Assembly (NCBI GenBank): GCA_902805475.1
Contig: CADCSX010000009.1
Location: forward strand, 744,001 to 808,000
Direction: 5' to 3'
Length of the DNA: 64,000 nucleotides
From: Entonaema liquescens
Taxonomy: Eukaryota > Ascomycota > Sordariomycetes > Xylariales > Xylariaceae
Position numbers and translations under genes: made by a program. Shown here in pieces: positions 23,809-36,221 of this stretch. How positions within the stretch are numbered: position 1 is the first letter of the stretch; every line of letters begins with the position of its first letter. The notes under the pieces were generated by a model that ran no database searches, was not told where the DNA came from, and saw only the letters and a program-made list of their open reading frames with translations.

Positions 23809-26472
23809 ATGTCCCGCCATCAAGCGTATCGTAATTACGACTACGAGAATGATCTCGACGAATACGAAGCAGACGAATTCGGGGATGAGGAAGAGGAATT
23901 AAGCCCAGAGGATCAAGGTACGTAGGTGTACATATCTGGCGTCACGGATTCTCGCTAATAAGTCAATAAAGCTCAGATGAACGTCGGTACAGCCCAAGTT
24001 CGGGCTGCTCTCGGAGTCGAATCATCCAAGGTTACCACCCGACAAATCCAAGACGCGTTATGGCATTACTATTACGACGTCGATAAGTCTGTGACCTATT
24101 TGATGACCAAATATGTCGCACCTTCAACCAAGAAGAAAGGGGGAGGTAGGTGAATCATTTTCTTATTCTACCATTGCCCTACCCCAACATAGCACGCGTG
24201 CGAAGGTCTCCGCCGCAGGGCAGCAGCATTTCATGACCCCAGGTGCGTCTAAGTGTGCATGTATTTGGAATCTAGCTTGGTTGCTGAGCTGACACTGAGG
24301 CTATTGTAAAGGTGAACCACGCCTACAGCGCGTCTCATTCGCCGACTTCTTCGACGATATGCCATGGTTGAATATTCCAAGGGACCGAGAAACCACGTTC
24401 ATACCGCCATCACAGCCCCGTAGCGGGTTATTAGGGGGTGCCAGCACAGCAGGCAAGGTTTCTAAACTGCAAGCACTCGCTGCCGCTCGCAAGAAAAAAG
24501 CAGAAAATAAAAAGTCAGACGAGGAGCAACTGCAAGACGCGACACAGAAATTAAACAATCTCTCTACAACTCCGACCCGGCCCGAATCTACTAAAGAGAA
24601 TGCCCGATCCATTCTGGAAACGCCCAGAGAGACCGCAGGGTTTACAGGCACCAATATAGCCAACACATCCCAACAAACAGAGTCGAAGGGTCCGAGAGTT
24701 GCAGGAGGTCAGCCTCAAAGCCAACCAGAGAACGCTAATATCGGGTCAACCAATCCACCAACACTTGCGAGCCTTTTACCAGCTGATACACCACTTGAGA
24801 CTGCCACCCCATCTCCCTTTGCCCAGGCTCTCCTCGGCTCCGCTAATAGTCCTACTAATCTCGTATCGAGGACTTACCCATTTCCTTATATCAATCTGAC
24901 TTCATCAGTAACTGACGCATTCTCAGCGCCAAGTCCAGATGACATAGTCTTGGCAGCACAGTCCCAAGGTTCGCTCTTGGCGAAGAAGGTTGTTAAGTAA
25001 GAATACTAATACTTGGGGATCAGCAAGCAGCAAAAAGAGTGCTGCCAATACGACTAAGAAGAAGACTAGCGCAGGAGGGAAAGTCGAGGAAGTCACCAGC
25101 GGTGTAAAAGGCCTCAAGCTGCCTGATACGCCGTTACCTAAGAGTAAGAATGTCGATGTGCTTAAGGAATTCGAGAAGTCCAAGAGCAAGAAGAATGCAA
25201 GCTTTGTAGTTGTTGGTAAGAACTATAAATAGGCCTACGTCCGTCAGTATACGTGCTAACTAAAAAGGTCATGTGGATGCTGGCAAAAGTACTTTGATGG
25301 GACGCCTATTGCTCGACCTCGATGTTGTTGACCAGAGGACGATACAGAAATACCGCAAAGAAGCCGAAACTATAGGGAAATCCTCATTCGCACTTGCGTG
25401 GGTGCTGGATCAACGATCGGAGGAGCGATCGAGAGGCGTAACCATCGACATCGCAACGAATAGATTTGAGACGGAAAGCACGTCGTTTACGATTCTAGAT
25501 GCGCCTGGGCATAGAGACTTTATTCCCAATATGATTGCTGGTGCGAGTCAAGCGGACTTTGCAATCCTGGTAGTCGATGCTACGACCGGCGCATTTGAAG
25601 CCGGGCTCAAGGGACAGACAAGAGAGCACTCTCTTCTCCTTCGCAGCATGGGCGTGTCCCGAGTGATTGTCGCGATCAATAAGCTGGACACGGTTGGGTG
25701 GTCGCAAGAACGATTTGACGAGATTTCGCAACAAGTATCGGGTTTCCTCTCGGCAACGGGGTTTCAGCTCAGGAACGTCAGCTTTGTTCCTGTGTCCGGT
25801 TTACATGGAGATAACATAGTAAGAAGGTCCACAGACGCAGCGGCCAGCTGGTATAGTGGAAGGACTCTCATCGAGGAATTGGAGAACTCGGAGCCGATGG
25901 CTCGAGCATTGAATAAGCCTCTACGTTTGACCATTTCCGAGGTTTACCGTACGACACAGAGCCCGCTTACAGTATCCGGGAGGATAGATGCCGGCTCCCT
26001 GCAGGTGGGTGATGCGCTCATTGTCCAGCCTAGCGGTGAGAAGGCCTACGTCAAGTCTTTGGAGCTCGATCATGAGCCGGTGGACTGGGCCGTAGCGGGA
26101 CAGAATGTTGTTATACACCTCAGCAATATCGACCAGATTCACGTCCGTGTTGGAGACATTATCTGTGACACGAAACAGCCAATAGATTGTATCGACACAT
26201 TCACGGTTAAGGTACTAGCGTTCGACATCTTGATGCCAATGCAGGTTGACGTACACAGAGGCCGTTTACACGCCGCGGGTCAGATATTAGAGATATCAGC
26301 CCTACTCGACAAAACCAAAGGTACCGTACTAAAAAAGAGACCTAAGATAGTAAAGCCAGCAAGCGTGGCGAGGGTAGTAGTCAAAATGGGAACCAAGGTG
26401 CCGCTAGAAGCAGGCCAGCGTGTTGTATTGAGATGTGGAGGCGAGACAGTCGCCGCTGGGTTATTAGAATAA
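23809..26472 (+). CDS. HBS1: Hbs1-like translational GTPase (ribosome rescue)
   Basis: Exons 23809-23917, 23972-24145, a 24-nt microexon 24219-24242, one from 24312 to about 24968-24996, then to 25215, and 25268-26472; about 780-790 aa. Hbs1 with Dom34/Pelota splits stalled ribosomes in no-go and non-stop decay. The N-terminal Hbs1-type domain (acidic, then QIQDALWHYYYDVDKSV) and the segment PGEPRLQRVSFADFFDDMPW match the family. The EF1A-like GTPase has GHVDAGKST split by the last intron, then RSRGVTIDIA, DAPGHRDFI and NKLD, followed by two beta-barrel domains. The join near 24970-25040 is unresolved: the frame changes there and no ideal donor/acceptor pair is present, although a CTAAT branch-like site is. 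Fold and function are confident. Confidence 0.9.
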
Positions 26473-27795
26473 GGGCACGACACCTCCGCGGTTACGAGTC
26501 ATAGAGGAAAAGATATACTGTGTTCATAACCCCCTACGACAAAAACTTTTAACGCGTTTATTTCTGAAATTAGTGGCGAATTTCCACAAAGCGCCTAGAT
26601 ATATCTAGGTATCTTGGGCTTATAACTTGAGACTCGTAGTAGATGTTAGCTCGTTAGATAGGTACTGGTACGTTACCTTAGGCACCTGTAGGCAGTCGAA
26701 CATATTACAATGCAGCGGCACGCTTGAGGCTCTAGCTACGAGCACAGACTTAAGTAAAGCATTATATTAGGTATCTTGTTTGTGCGGGGGAGAGGATAGG
26801 AGGGGTGGAAATGTTTACAGAATGGGCCGACATGTAATTCGTATATATAATTAAGCTTTACGTACTTATGTAGTATTATATATACATGTACCTACCTACG
26901 TATATCTACCATTTAACAGAGGTAAAAGGGACAGATCTCTTCTATACAGAGATGGAATTACTCTGGTGCGTAAGGTATATGTATCTGCCACGTTGGTTTT
27001 TTAATACGTTAGGTAGCTAAGTTATAGTTTACCTAGCATACCTCCATGTTACATGTTACTGCTATACGCAAAAAAAAAAAAAAAAAATATAGTGACACAT
27101 TGCTCAAAGCCTGGAAGGCTAGCAGGGATGTCCCGCATTAGGCGGGGCTGGGGCTCAAAACAGAGTTGGGACAATCTGGCTTCTGCGCCAGAGAGGCAAA
27201 GAAGGTTCCAGCTACTACGAAAGTACCTTACAGTGAGAAATGGTTGAGAAGATACTTTTAAGACTTTCCCACAATGTAAATCTTTTAACTTTCTGGGATC
27301 CACCATAGTGTTCTTGTAGTTACCCACAGGGAAAGGTCAGATCGATAGTACTTAGTAGTACTTAGTCACTTACAGATTTTACTGATTTCAAAGCTTGTTT
27401 TGAGACACTCGATAGGTACCCAAATGTAAATGAATAGTTGAATGGGGTCATGCAACAAAAAGAGCATCCCCAAGTGACTGGACGGCTGACCCACACTTTA
27501 TTGCAATGTGTTCTCTTGCAAGCTGGCAACATCATCTTCATCGTTTCCTTCTACCCATATAAGAATTTCTCAGACACACCATTGTGCGTCGACCAATTCT
27601 TCTCTTATTCTCCTCACATTTCACTAGTCTCTAGTGTCATACCAACCGAGCAGGAGAGGTTGGAAAAGTACTTCAGTTAAACAGTACTTCATTGTTTCTT
27701 TTCCTTCTTATTTTTTTTTCCTCTTGTAATCCCATCCATCGAATATCCTACTGCATTGTATTGTTGCTCTTCTGTCTGCGACGAATACCCCCACC
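26473..27795. promoter_or_regulatory. Intergenic HBS1-BiP with presumptive BiP promoter
   Basis: No supported gene. It contains a perfect 16-bp palindrome CCTAGATATATCTAGG (26594-26609), TACCTACC motifs near 26889 and a poly-A run near 27070. The final 130 bases before 27796 are strongly pyrimidine-rich, usual for highly expressed fungal genes. I could not assign an unfolded-protein-response element with confidence. Confidence 0.5.
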
Positions 27796-30013
27796 ATGGC
27801 TCGCTCTCAGAGCTACTGGACTATCGCCTTTGGCATGATAGCCTGGAGTCTTCTTCTTTTTAGTCCTCTAGCATTTGTTGGAACAGCAAGAGCAGACGAT
27901 GTCGCTGATTATGGCACTGTTATCGGTATTGTAAGTTTTTCTTCTTCTTTTTTCTTTTTACCCCGCCTAGTTTTGCGCAATTCCGTTCCTATCGCTTCTT
28001 ACTGACAATCTTTTGTTCAGGACTTGGGAACCACGTACTCTTGTGTCGGTGTGATGCAGCAGGGCAAGGTAGAAATTCTCGTCAACGATCAAGGAAACCG
28101 AATTACCCCTTCATACGTTGCCTTCACAGAGGAAGAGCGATTGGTAGGAGATGCCGCCAAACAACAGGCAGCTTCTAACCCTAGGAATACTATTTACGAT
28201 GTCAAGTAAGTTATTTTATTACAGCCTTTTTTTTCTTCGTCTTCTTCCAAAAGGCCAGGTTAGCTAACTCTCATTTTCACTTAAGACGATTCATTGGCCG
28301 AAAGTGGAACGAGAAAGAAGTCCAAAATGACCTCAAGCACTTCCCTTACAAGGTAGTCGACCAGGATGGTAAACCCATCATCCAGGTCGAATTCCAGGGC
28401 ACCACCAAGAAGTTCACCCCCGAGGAAATCTCTGCCGTTATTCTAGGCAAGATGAAGGAGGTGGCCGAGTCCTACTTGGGCAAGAAGGTCACGCACGCCG
28501 TCGTTACTGTCCCCGCCTATTTCAATGACAACCAGAGACAAGCTACCAAGGACGCCGGCATCATTGCTGGTCTTAACGTTCTTCGAATTGTTAACGAGCC
28601 TACTGCTGCTGCCATCGCCTACGGTCTGGACAAGACTGATGGTGAGCGTCACATCATTGTCTACGATCTCGGTGGTGGTACTTTTGATGTCTCTCTTCTG
28701 TCCATCGAAGATGGTGTGTTCGAGGTCCTGGCTACCGCTGGTGATACTCACTTGGGTGGTGAAGATTTCGACCAGAGGATCATCAACCACTGGGCCAAGA
28801 ATTACAACAAGAAGAACTCTGTTGACATTACCAAGGACCTCAAGGCCATGGGTAAACTCAAGCGCGAAGCCGAAAAGGCCAAGCGAACTTTGTCTTCTCA
28901 GATGTCTACCCGTATCGAAATCGAAGCCTTTTTTGGAGGCAAGGATTTCTCCGAGACTCTTACCAGAGCTAAGTTCGAGGAACTCAACATCGACCTCTTC
29001 AAGCGAACCCTGAAGCCTGTTAAGCAAGTCCTGGATGACGCCAAGGTCAAGAAGGATGAGATCGATGACATCGTTCTCGTAGGTGGTTCTACTCGTATCC
29101 CCAAGGTCCAGGCTCTCCTCGAGGAATTCTTTAGCGGCAGGAAGGCCAGCAAGGGTATCAACCCTGACGAGGCTGTTGCTTTTGGTGCTGCTGTCCAAGC
29201 CGGTGTTCTGTCCGGTGATGAGGGTGCCACTGGTGTCGTCCTGATGGATGTAAACCCATTGACTCTCGGTATTGAGACCACTGGTGGCGTCATGACCAAG
29301 CTTATCCCTCGCAATACCCCCATTCCGACCCGTAAGAGCCAGATCTTCTCGACCGCCGCCGATAACCAGCCGGTTGTCTTGATCCAGGTCTTCGAGGGTG
29401 AACGATCCATGACCAAGGACAACAACCTGCTCGGCAAGTTTGAGCTGACCAACATTCCCCCGGCGCCTCGTGGTGTTCCTCAGATCGAAGTCTCCTTCGA
29501 ACTGGATGCCAACGGTATTCTAAAGGTGTCAGCTCATGATAAGGGAACCGGAAATACCGAGTCCGTTACTATCACCAACGACAAGGGCCGACTCAGCCAG
29601 GAAGAAATCGAACGCATGGTTGCTGAGGCTGAGAAATTTGCCGAGGAAGACAAGGCTACCCGTGAGCGTATCGAAGCCAGGAACGGCCTAGAGAATTACG
29701 CCTTCAACCTGAAGAACCAGGTCAATGACGAGGACGGCCTCGGTGGCAAGATTGATGAAGAAGATAAAGAGACTGTAAGTTGAGCGATTTTGATCTGGGA
29801 GTTACCAATTTACTAATCCGTAACTAGATCCTTGACGCCGTTAAGGAGACGACCGACTGGCTCGATGAGAACGCCGCTACGGCGAGCGCCGAGGACTTCG
29901 AGGAGCAGAAGGAGAAGCTCTCGAACGTCGCCTACCCGATCACATCTAAGCTTTACGGCAACGCGGGAGGTGCCGCGGATGACGATGAGCCGTCACCACA
30001 CGACGAGTTGTAA
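27796..30013 (+). CDS. KAR2: ER Hsp70 chaperone BiP/Kar2
   Basis: Exons 27796-27930, 28021-28205, 28286-29774 and 29828-30013, giving 664 aa. A hydrophobic signal peptide (residues about 10-33) is followed by the Hsp70 nucleotide-binding domain. That domain has IDLGTTYSCVGV (split by the first intron), IVNEPTAAAIAYGLD, YDLGGGTFDVSLL and LVGGSTRIPKVQ. A substrate-binding domain and helical lid follow. The C-terminal HDEL is the ER retrieval signal and settles the location as ER lumen. BiP drives post-translational import, folding, ERAD and UPR sensing. The ATG lies in a strong CCACCATGG context. Codon choice is biased towards C-ending codons, as in abundant proteins. Convergent with the Git1-like transporter. 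Confidence 0.98.
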
Positions 30014-30859
30014 TATGTTGTGATAGATAGATCTGTTTTCCATTAGCATACCCAGGCGCACAAATAAAGAAAGTTAAATGAAAATTTCATACTGTCATCT
30101 TAGTGATTTATCGTGTTGACAATGGTGAAGTCTACGATGGTCCATGTAACACTGGCATGCTGTTTTTATGCGTTCTTGCCCCGCCCACCAAGATTCAATG
30201 CAATTAATTCTCCCAGTGAGAATATTTGATCTGCCTACCCAATATATGAACTCAATAAGACTAGGGACGGTAAGAGATGGGTAAGAGGCCCAACTCTCCT
30301 TGCGCGTTCCTGTCGTCTTCCAGGTACTAGTCCAACAAATCGGCCGTAACGATAGCATGGCAACAGAGAAGTAGCCGGATCATCTGCTGCGAAAACCGCT
30401 TTCGGTGATGGTCACACCTGTCTGCCTACCGCCCGAAGTATACGGAAGCAATAGAAAATATGATAGATATTGGACGACTTGATGCTTGATACTATGGACA
30501 TAGAGGAGACGATGACCATTGGCATAGAGAATACATAGAATCCTAAATAATTTTACGGGGGAAGAAATAGGTTGACCTACCACAAGCTACGTATTCTACC
30601 TAAAATAACTCGCAACAATGATCTATAAACTGCTATAAGCGAGGGCAGTCTTTTAACGATATTATCGCCGCTACGTTCGGAGCTTTCCTACCTTTTCAAT
30701 ATGTATTTAACTAGGTACTAGAACCAGTATAACTGAACCAGCAAGGGTGAGAGTAGGCTTGTTTATTATTATTTACTCGTCATCCAACATAAAACAACGA
30801 TTTGGCTTTCATTCAAGAAAGAGGGTATCCAGCAAAGCACACAATCAACTAGCCCCTTT
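30014..30859. other. Intergenic between convergent BiP and Git1-like genes
   Basis: 3'-flanking DNA of both genes. No gene seen. Confidence 0.6.
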
Positions 30860-32714
30860 TTACTCAGCCTTAGCCACGTTGACAGTATTATCCTCAGCGT
30901 CCGCTGGTAGTGATTCGATGCTCTCCCCCTTCTTTAAGCCAAGCTGTCTCGTATCCCAGCCCTTACTCTCCAGGTACTCCCTAAAATTTGCGTCCTCTTT
31001 AGTAATGGTGTCTTGGTCGATATTAGGAAGTAGTAACGCAAGCGCGGCTGCGAAGATACACAGACTCGAGCTGACGTAGAATTTGTACTGTGCTGATTTG
31101 GTTTCATCGCCGTCAGACGAATTGATATACTTGAAGACATACGTGCCCACGAAAGCCCCGATTTTCCCGAGCGCTGCAGCGATACCATAGTATTGGCCCC
31201 TGACGCCTGTGGCGCAAGTTTTGGCAGCCAGAAGACCAATGTTGTTTCCCGGCCCTAGCTCGCCAAGAGACAAGAAGATGCCATACACTACCGCAAATGC
31301 GCCAACTACGGAAGGATGGGAAAGCCTTCCGTAGCAACCAGCCATGATAAAGCCGACGATCGCCTGTAGAACCTGGCCCAGGATAAGGGTATATCGAGGG
31401 CCAAGACGGTCGCTAATTGGAGCCCCAAGCATAGTTCCCGGAATGTAGAACAAATTGATAACTGTGTTCCATCCAAAAATAGTTGTGAGGACACCGGTAT
31501 CTCCGTAAATGTTGGAGAGAATAGCACTCGAGTAAATCGAGAACGAGTAGGCGGAGAACTAACGAGGTTAGGAAGAGATATATAAATAGGGGAAGTGGGG
31601 ATAAAATACTTACATCGTATATGAACCAGATAAGACTGACGATGAGCAACCGAAACCCATAATATCTAATTACTAGAAGGTATGGAGTCTTAACACTATA
31701 ACCAGCAAAGTTAGCGAACTTCTATTTAACTACATGTAATACCGAGGTTATTTTGCGTTGTAAAGGCTATTCAACATGTTCGCTAGGATGACTTACTGCT
31801 TCATTGAGTTCCTCGAGAATTCCTCGGGCTCCTTCAGCTTAAGGCGTAATACGAAGAGAACCAGGGGGAAAGCCACGCCGATTCCCAAGCTTGTCCGCCA
31901 TATCGTGCTGTAGTAAATATTATGGGCAGCAGCAGCAACGACGTATGGCACAAATGCCCCGAAGACGAAGCCCCAGTCAATCATCGAGTTTGTGAATAAT
32001 ATAAACCAGGTATTCCGAGTACCGCCTTTTAACTCGCCGCTGGACTCGGCGCAACTCACGCTGCCAGCTGGATACTCGCCTGCACCTACGTTTAGTATAG
32101 AACTAATTACTTGGATTTTTGGGTGTACTCTTACCTCCAATACCAATACCAACGAAGAACCGCCATGCGGTTAAAATATTGAACATACCAATAGCATCGC
32201 CGCGATAGTAAGAACCAGCAGCGAGCGCGGTGAAAATGATCAGGATGATGGTTGATATAAGAAGAGAATCTTTGCGCGACCATTTGTCGGACAGGTACCC
32301 GAAGAAAAGTTGACCGACCACCTAGAGATATAAGCTTAAGATCCATACACAAGATCTTGGTGAGACTCGTACCGTTCCCGCAAACGCGATAGCTGGTACC
32401 ACGCTGGCGGCATTGGATTTGGTGTAGACGTCTCCGTATTCATGTTCTAATACCGTGTTTACGGAACCGATGACCTACGTGGCGCAAAAGTAAGCTGTCA
32501 GCTCATGCTTTGGGAATAAAGACCAGGTAGTTAGAGGTAATGAGGTGTAGAAGTTTACATTGTTGACGTAGCCGTCAGAAAAGAGACCGGCACCACAAGC
32601 GAGAACGGGCCAGATAACTTGCCAGAAGGGCTTCACGTCGAGGGGAGGTGCTGCATCAGCGGGACTCTCCGAGGACACCGCTTGTTCCTCTTCCTCCTTC
32701 TTGCGCCAAAACAT
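30860..32714 (-). CDS. MFS transporter, Git1-like (glycerophosphodiester/phosphate family)
   Basis: Six exons: 32714-32559, 32474-32373, 32321-32135, 32085-31797, 31695-31614 and 31558-30860, giving 504 aa. It has 12 predicted hydrophobic segments with the MFS loop-2/3 signature GYLSDKWSRKDSLL and GIGIGGEYPAGS. Early residues (SDGYVNNVIGSVNTVLEHEYG) and TNSMIDWGFVFGAFVPYVV resemble yeast Git1, which imports glycerophosphoinositol and related diesters at the plasma membrane. Phosphate transporters of the Pho84 branch are related. The acidic start and the Glu/Asp/Lys-rich tail are cytosolic. All splice sites are GT-AG and phase-consistent. The exact substrate cannot be read from sequence. Confidence 0.9.
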
Positions 32715-34250
32715 TCTCTATAGCTAGCTAGGTAATAGGGATGAAAATGGCGATGATGGGATAACTACGATAACTAGGTGTAAAGTATTAATAGACTAAC
32801 TAGGTTAGGTAGTTAAAAAGATATTGTTTTAGGGGTCCGGCAAAGAGGGAAGAGGGACTAGTTGAAGCTGTCGCCAGATATCTCGGAGCTCAAGGAGCAC
32901 GAGACAAGAGGGAGGAAGAGCAAATAAATAATAAAGACGTACGATAAGAAAAATATATATATATACATATATACCTATATAATAAATATATGTACGTATC
33001 TAACCTATACCCAACATAGTACCTGCCAGGTTACGCATCCTTGGGCCTGATTAGGGACAAGATAGCATGCCTCCCCCGGTTAACAGCATTTGGCCTTCCC
33101 TATCCGTATAAGCTACAGCTGCAATTTTGGTGAGCCTTTTGAACTTAAATCGCTTTCCAACGGGATTCAGGACCCCCCAACACCCCCCCAGTAATAATTA
33201 AATCATTAACAATTACGACGGGTTTGATCGATATTCGCCTATGCGAGGTTGGTGTAAGTCATCAATCAACGAATCAGACACCGAGAATCTACCCCGTGCC
33301 AAGTCCCCCTAGAGAGAGCTTGTCTTTTCCGGCCTAAAAAGCGAGACCAAACATTCTTTTAAGCTTCAGTTTTTATTTTATTTTTTATTTTATTTTTTTG
33401 GTTCGGCCAAACTATCCGACGCCTTGGCTGCAGTGGCCTTCTGCGAGATACGCGGAAACCATTATTTTTGGTCGCGTGCTCTGTAAATTTTATTTTACTC
33501 TCTGGTTTTTGTTTTCTACCCTCGCTCCATTTCGAGATCTGGGCGTGTGTGTGTGGTAGGTCCCAAAAAGCAAACTTACAACCGTCTATTCGCTGTTAAC
33601 TACATGAGGTCGTAAAGTTTGATAATTTCCCAACCTCGAAAGAGAGCGGGATAAAAGAGACGCATCGATATAACAAACCTCGTATGTTCTCGCAGCACAA
33701 ATCCCACAGAAAAAAGTATTCAGATGATGTCGGTCACGCCGAACTTTCAAGACATACAGCACGGCACTACGTATGTTCTACTGTGGTAGGAGGGTTCGCT
33801 CGGTATTAGTTTAGCAGTCCCCTACTGGATACGTATTCGGGATAGGCAACCCGCGTCAGCCCATGACGGGATGAAAAAGGTTCAAACCGACTTACATACA
33901 TGCAGTACATATGTAAATCCAGATGCATTGGCCGTACCAAAACCCGTTCGCTCGGGACTTGATGTCATTAGCTGCATGTGATAGACTAATTTAAACCTCG
34001 AGTTTCCGACTTAGACGATCAAAAAGATCGATTTTTTATAAGTGTCGGAATTTCCAACCATTCATATTAACCTTTTTCCTTTTTGTACCTCCTTGAATCT
34101 GGGTTTGGCAGATGAAGAGAGAAGAGAGAAGTTAGGTATGATGGTATAGTCATTGTAAAGTGTTCCTCAGCTACCTACCTATAGGCTTAGGTTAGCAAAT
34201 CGCATTCCTTAATGTTTGGTAGCAAACTACCAACGTTCATTCTACTTAAC
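32715..34250. promoter_or_regulatory. Intergenic, upstream of the Git1-like gene
   Basis: No supported gene. It contains a TATATA microsatellite near 32952-32990, T-rich runs near 33369-33400 and a short GTGTGT run near 33546. The right side borders the TIR element at 34251. Confidence 0.55.
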
Positions 34251-34992
34251 TAACCGGTTCGACCCATTTTTGGCACGTACCCGATTTTTGCAACGCAAAA
34301 CCACCAAAATTATTACCTTTTCAACCTCAAATAACACTTTTAATATTAAAGCTACAAACTTAAAGATAAATATATAAAAAAATAATTATATTTTATTTAA
34401 TTTTATAATATTTTAACGTAAAATTTTTATATTTTAAATTTAAAATATATAATTAAATATATATAATTTATTATTATTTTTAAAATTAATTAATAATTAT
34501 AATTATTATTATTATTAAAATATTTAAATTTTAAAATTTTTTATAATAAAATAAATAATATTTATTATAAATAAAATTATTAATTTTAATATTTTATTAT
34601 ATAATTTTTTTACGGTTATAACATTTCGTTAATATTTTTATAATAATTTTATTAATATATAAAAATAAAAATTTAAATTATATATATTTATAAAATAAAT
34701 AATTGTGAAAAGTTTAAATTATTAAAATTATTTAATTTTGTATTTAATTTGTATATGCGAGGCAAATACTTGTTATGATATATGCTATATTGTAAATATC
34801 TTAACTTAAAATGCGTTATATTTATAATAACTTATATTCAATTGAACAGCTATTAATTACCTATTAGATTATAATACCATCAAGTCAATAGCCTCAATAT
34901 TGGTGGCTTTATTCGAGGTTATAAAGGTAGTAGTTTTGGTGGTTTTGCGTTACAAAAATCGGGTACGTGCCAAAAGACGTCCGAACCGGTTA
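34251..34992. mobile_element. Non-coding TIR element (MITE-like), RIP-degraded
   Basis: The ends are inverted copies beginning TAACCGGTTCG (34251-34261) and ending CGAACCGGTTA (34982-34992). Similarity extends inward roughly 100 bases on each side, including GGCACGTACCCGATTTTTG and ACGCAAAACCACCAAAA. Differences between arms are mostly C/T or G/A. The core (about 34340-34740) is almost pure A+T and has no ORF. A TA at each outer edge would fit a Tc1/mariner-type target duplication, but the TA is also part of the inverted repeat, so this is unproven. The 742-bp size, absence of ORF and long TIRs suggest a non-autonomous DNA transposon. Confidence 0.85.
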
Positions 34993-35418
34993 GCCAATAT
35001 ATGGACTTTTACCAGCAAGGTTATTATTTCATCGTGGTGGTAACATTCAACAATACACGAATAACCATAATCTCAACACGTGGAACATCAACATCAAACA
35101 TCGTATTAGTCTTTCTTAAAAGCCAACCTAGAAAAATACTTCCCTCAAACTTGTATCAAAATTCCACCAGTTAACTCCCTACGTTACAGAACCGGATTTT
35201 TCTAGCTCGACATCTATCGTCTAGAACAGGGTCTGAAACTACTAATTTTGTTACACTGTGACTTCATCCTCGTGCATCAGGTAGAATGCCTTGGGTCATC
35301 ACATATTGCTCCAACTTCCCGGCATCAACATGTTTCTCCTCCTGCTTCCTTGGTAATAGTTGACTCCCCTTATGTACCTCTGTTCGTAACACCCGCTTCG
35401 TCCTGCCCCCATTTACAC
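34993..35418. other. Intergenic between TIR element and PEX11
   Basis: 3'-flank of PEX11. No gene recognised; the short plus-strand ORFs at 35248-35719 overlap PEX11 exon 2 antisense and show no domain. Confidence 0.5.
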
Positions 35419-36221
35419 TTACGCCGTCTTCTTCCACTGCGTGTAGATGCCGATCAAACTGCTGACCGTACCCGCCAACCCGACAAACCCGTCATCGAAC
35501 CCGATCCAGCCCAGCGCCGCCGTCGGCGTCGTAAGATCGCACAAGTCCGAGACGAGTTGGAGCTGGCTGGCAGCGCGTTCGCTAATTCCATTCGTTAGTA
35601 TATCAAATAGGAAAAGAAAACAGTTAAAAATAACCCAAGGGAAAAAAAAAAAAAAGGCACTTACATGGCGATCCTCTTACTCTCCACCACTCCCTCGCCC
35701 TCCTTCTTATCGACCTTAGCCTCCCGCTCCCGCAGCCGGTACAGGGTATACGTCTGGGCGACAATACTGCACAAGAGGCCAATGGCCCAGAAGCGATACG
35801 CCTCCTTCTGGACCCTCTTCGCGCCCGCCCACTTCCTGGCGCCGACGGCGTCGAGCACCGTCGCCGAGTCGAACGTCAGGTAGCCCGCGTACCCGAGCTG
35901 GCGCCCGACGGCCGCGTACCGGAGCACGGGGTCGCCGGCCTGGGCGCCTCCGGCCTTGATGGCGTCGGCGGCGACGGCCGCGGCCCGGAAGTGCTCGACG
36001 TTCTTGCCGATGCGCAGCAGCTTGCGCGCGAGGCCCAGCTGTTTTTGAGAGCGTCGTACGGCGCGATCTCCCCGCGTGCCGTTCGTGCGGTACAGGTACC
36101 ACGCGTAGAAGCGCGCGAAGTATTGCACCGTGCGCAGGAGCTTGTCGCGGCCTGTGGTTGTCGCGACGAACCGAAGGTAGTGCGACACCGAGGGGTGGTA
36201 GATTACTGCGTCGGCAACCAT
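35419..36221 (-). CDS. PEX11: Peroxisomal membrane protein Pex11
   Basis: Exons 36221-35665 and 35581-35419, giving 239 aa, typical of fungal Pex11. It elongates and divides peroxisomes by remodelling the membrane. The N-terminus (HPSVSHYLRFVATTTGRDKL) and the amphipathic-helix region (RRSQKQLGLARKLLRIGKN) match the family. The last exon supplies the C-terminal membrane segment (GFVGLAGTVSSLIGIYTQWK). Without that exon the ORF would stop early, so the GTAAGT/TTAG intron containing a TACTAAC branch sequence is required. The coding sequence is much richer in G+C and CpG than its neighbours. It sits about 0.4 kb from the RIP-degraded TIR element. Confidence 0.93.

Noticed and set aside
27057..27250. 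GC-rich stretch after a poly-A run, considered as an RNA gene
   Set aside because: No cloverleaf, snoRNA box pair or other known structure could be made from it.
33870..33900. GGTTCAAACC resembling a tRNA T-arm
   Set aside because: The flanking bases cannot pair as a T-stem and no acceptor or anticodon arm surrounds it.
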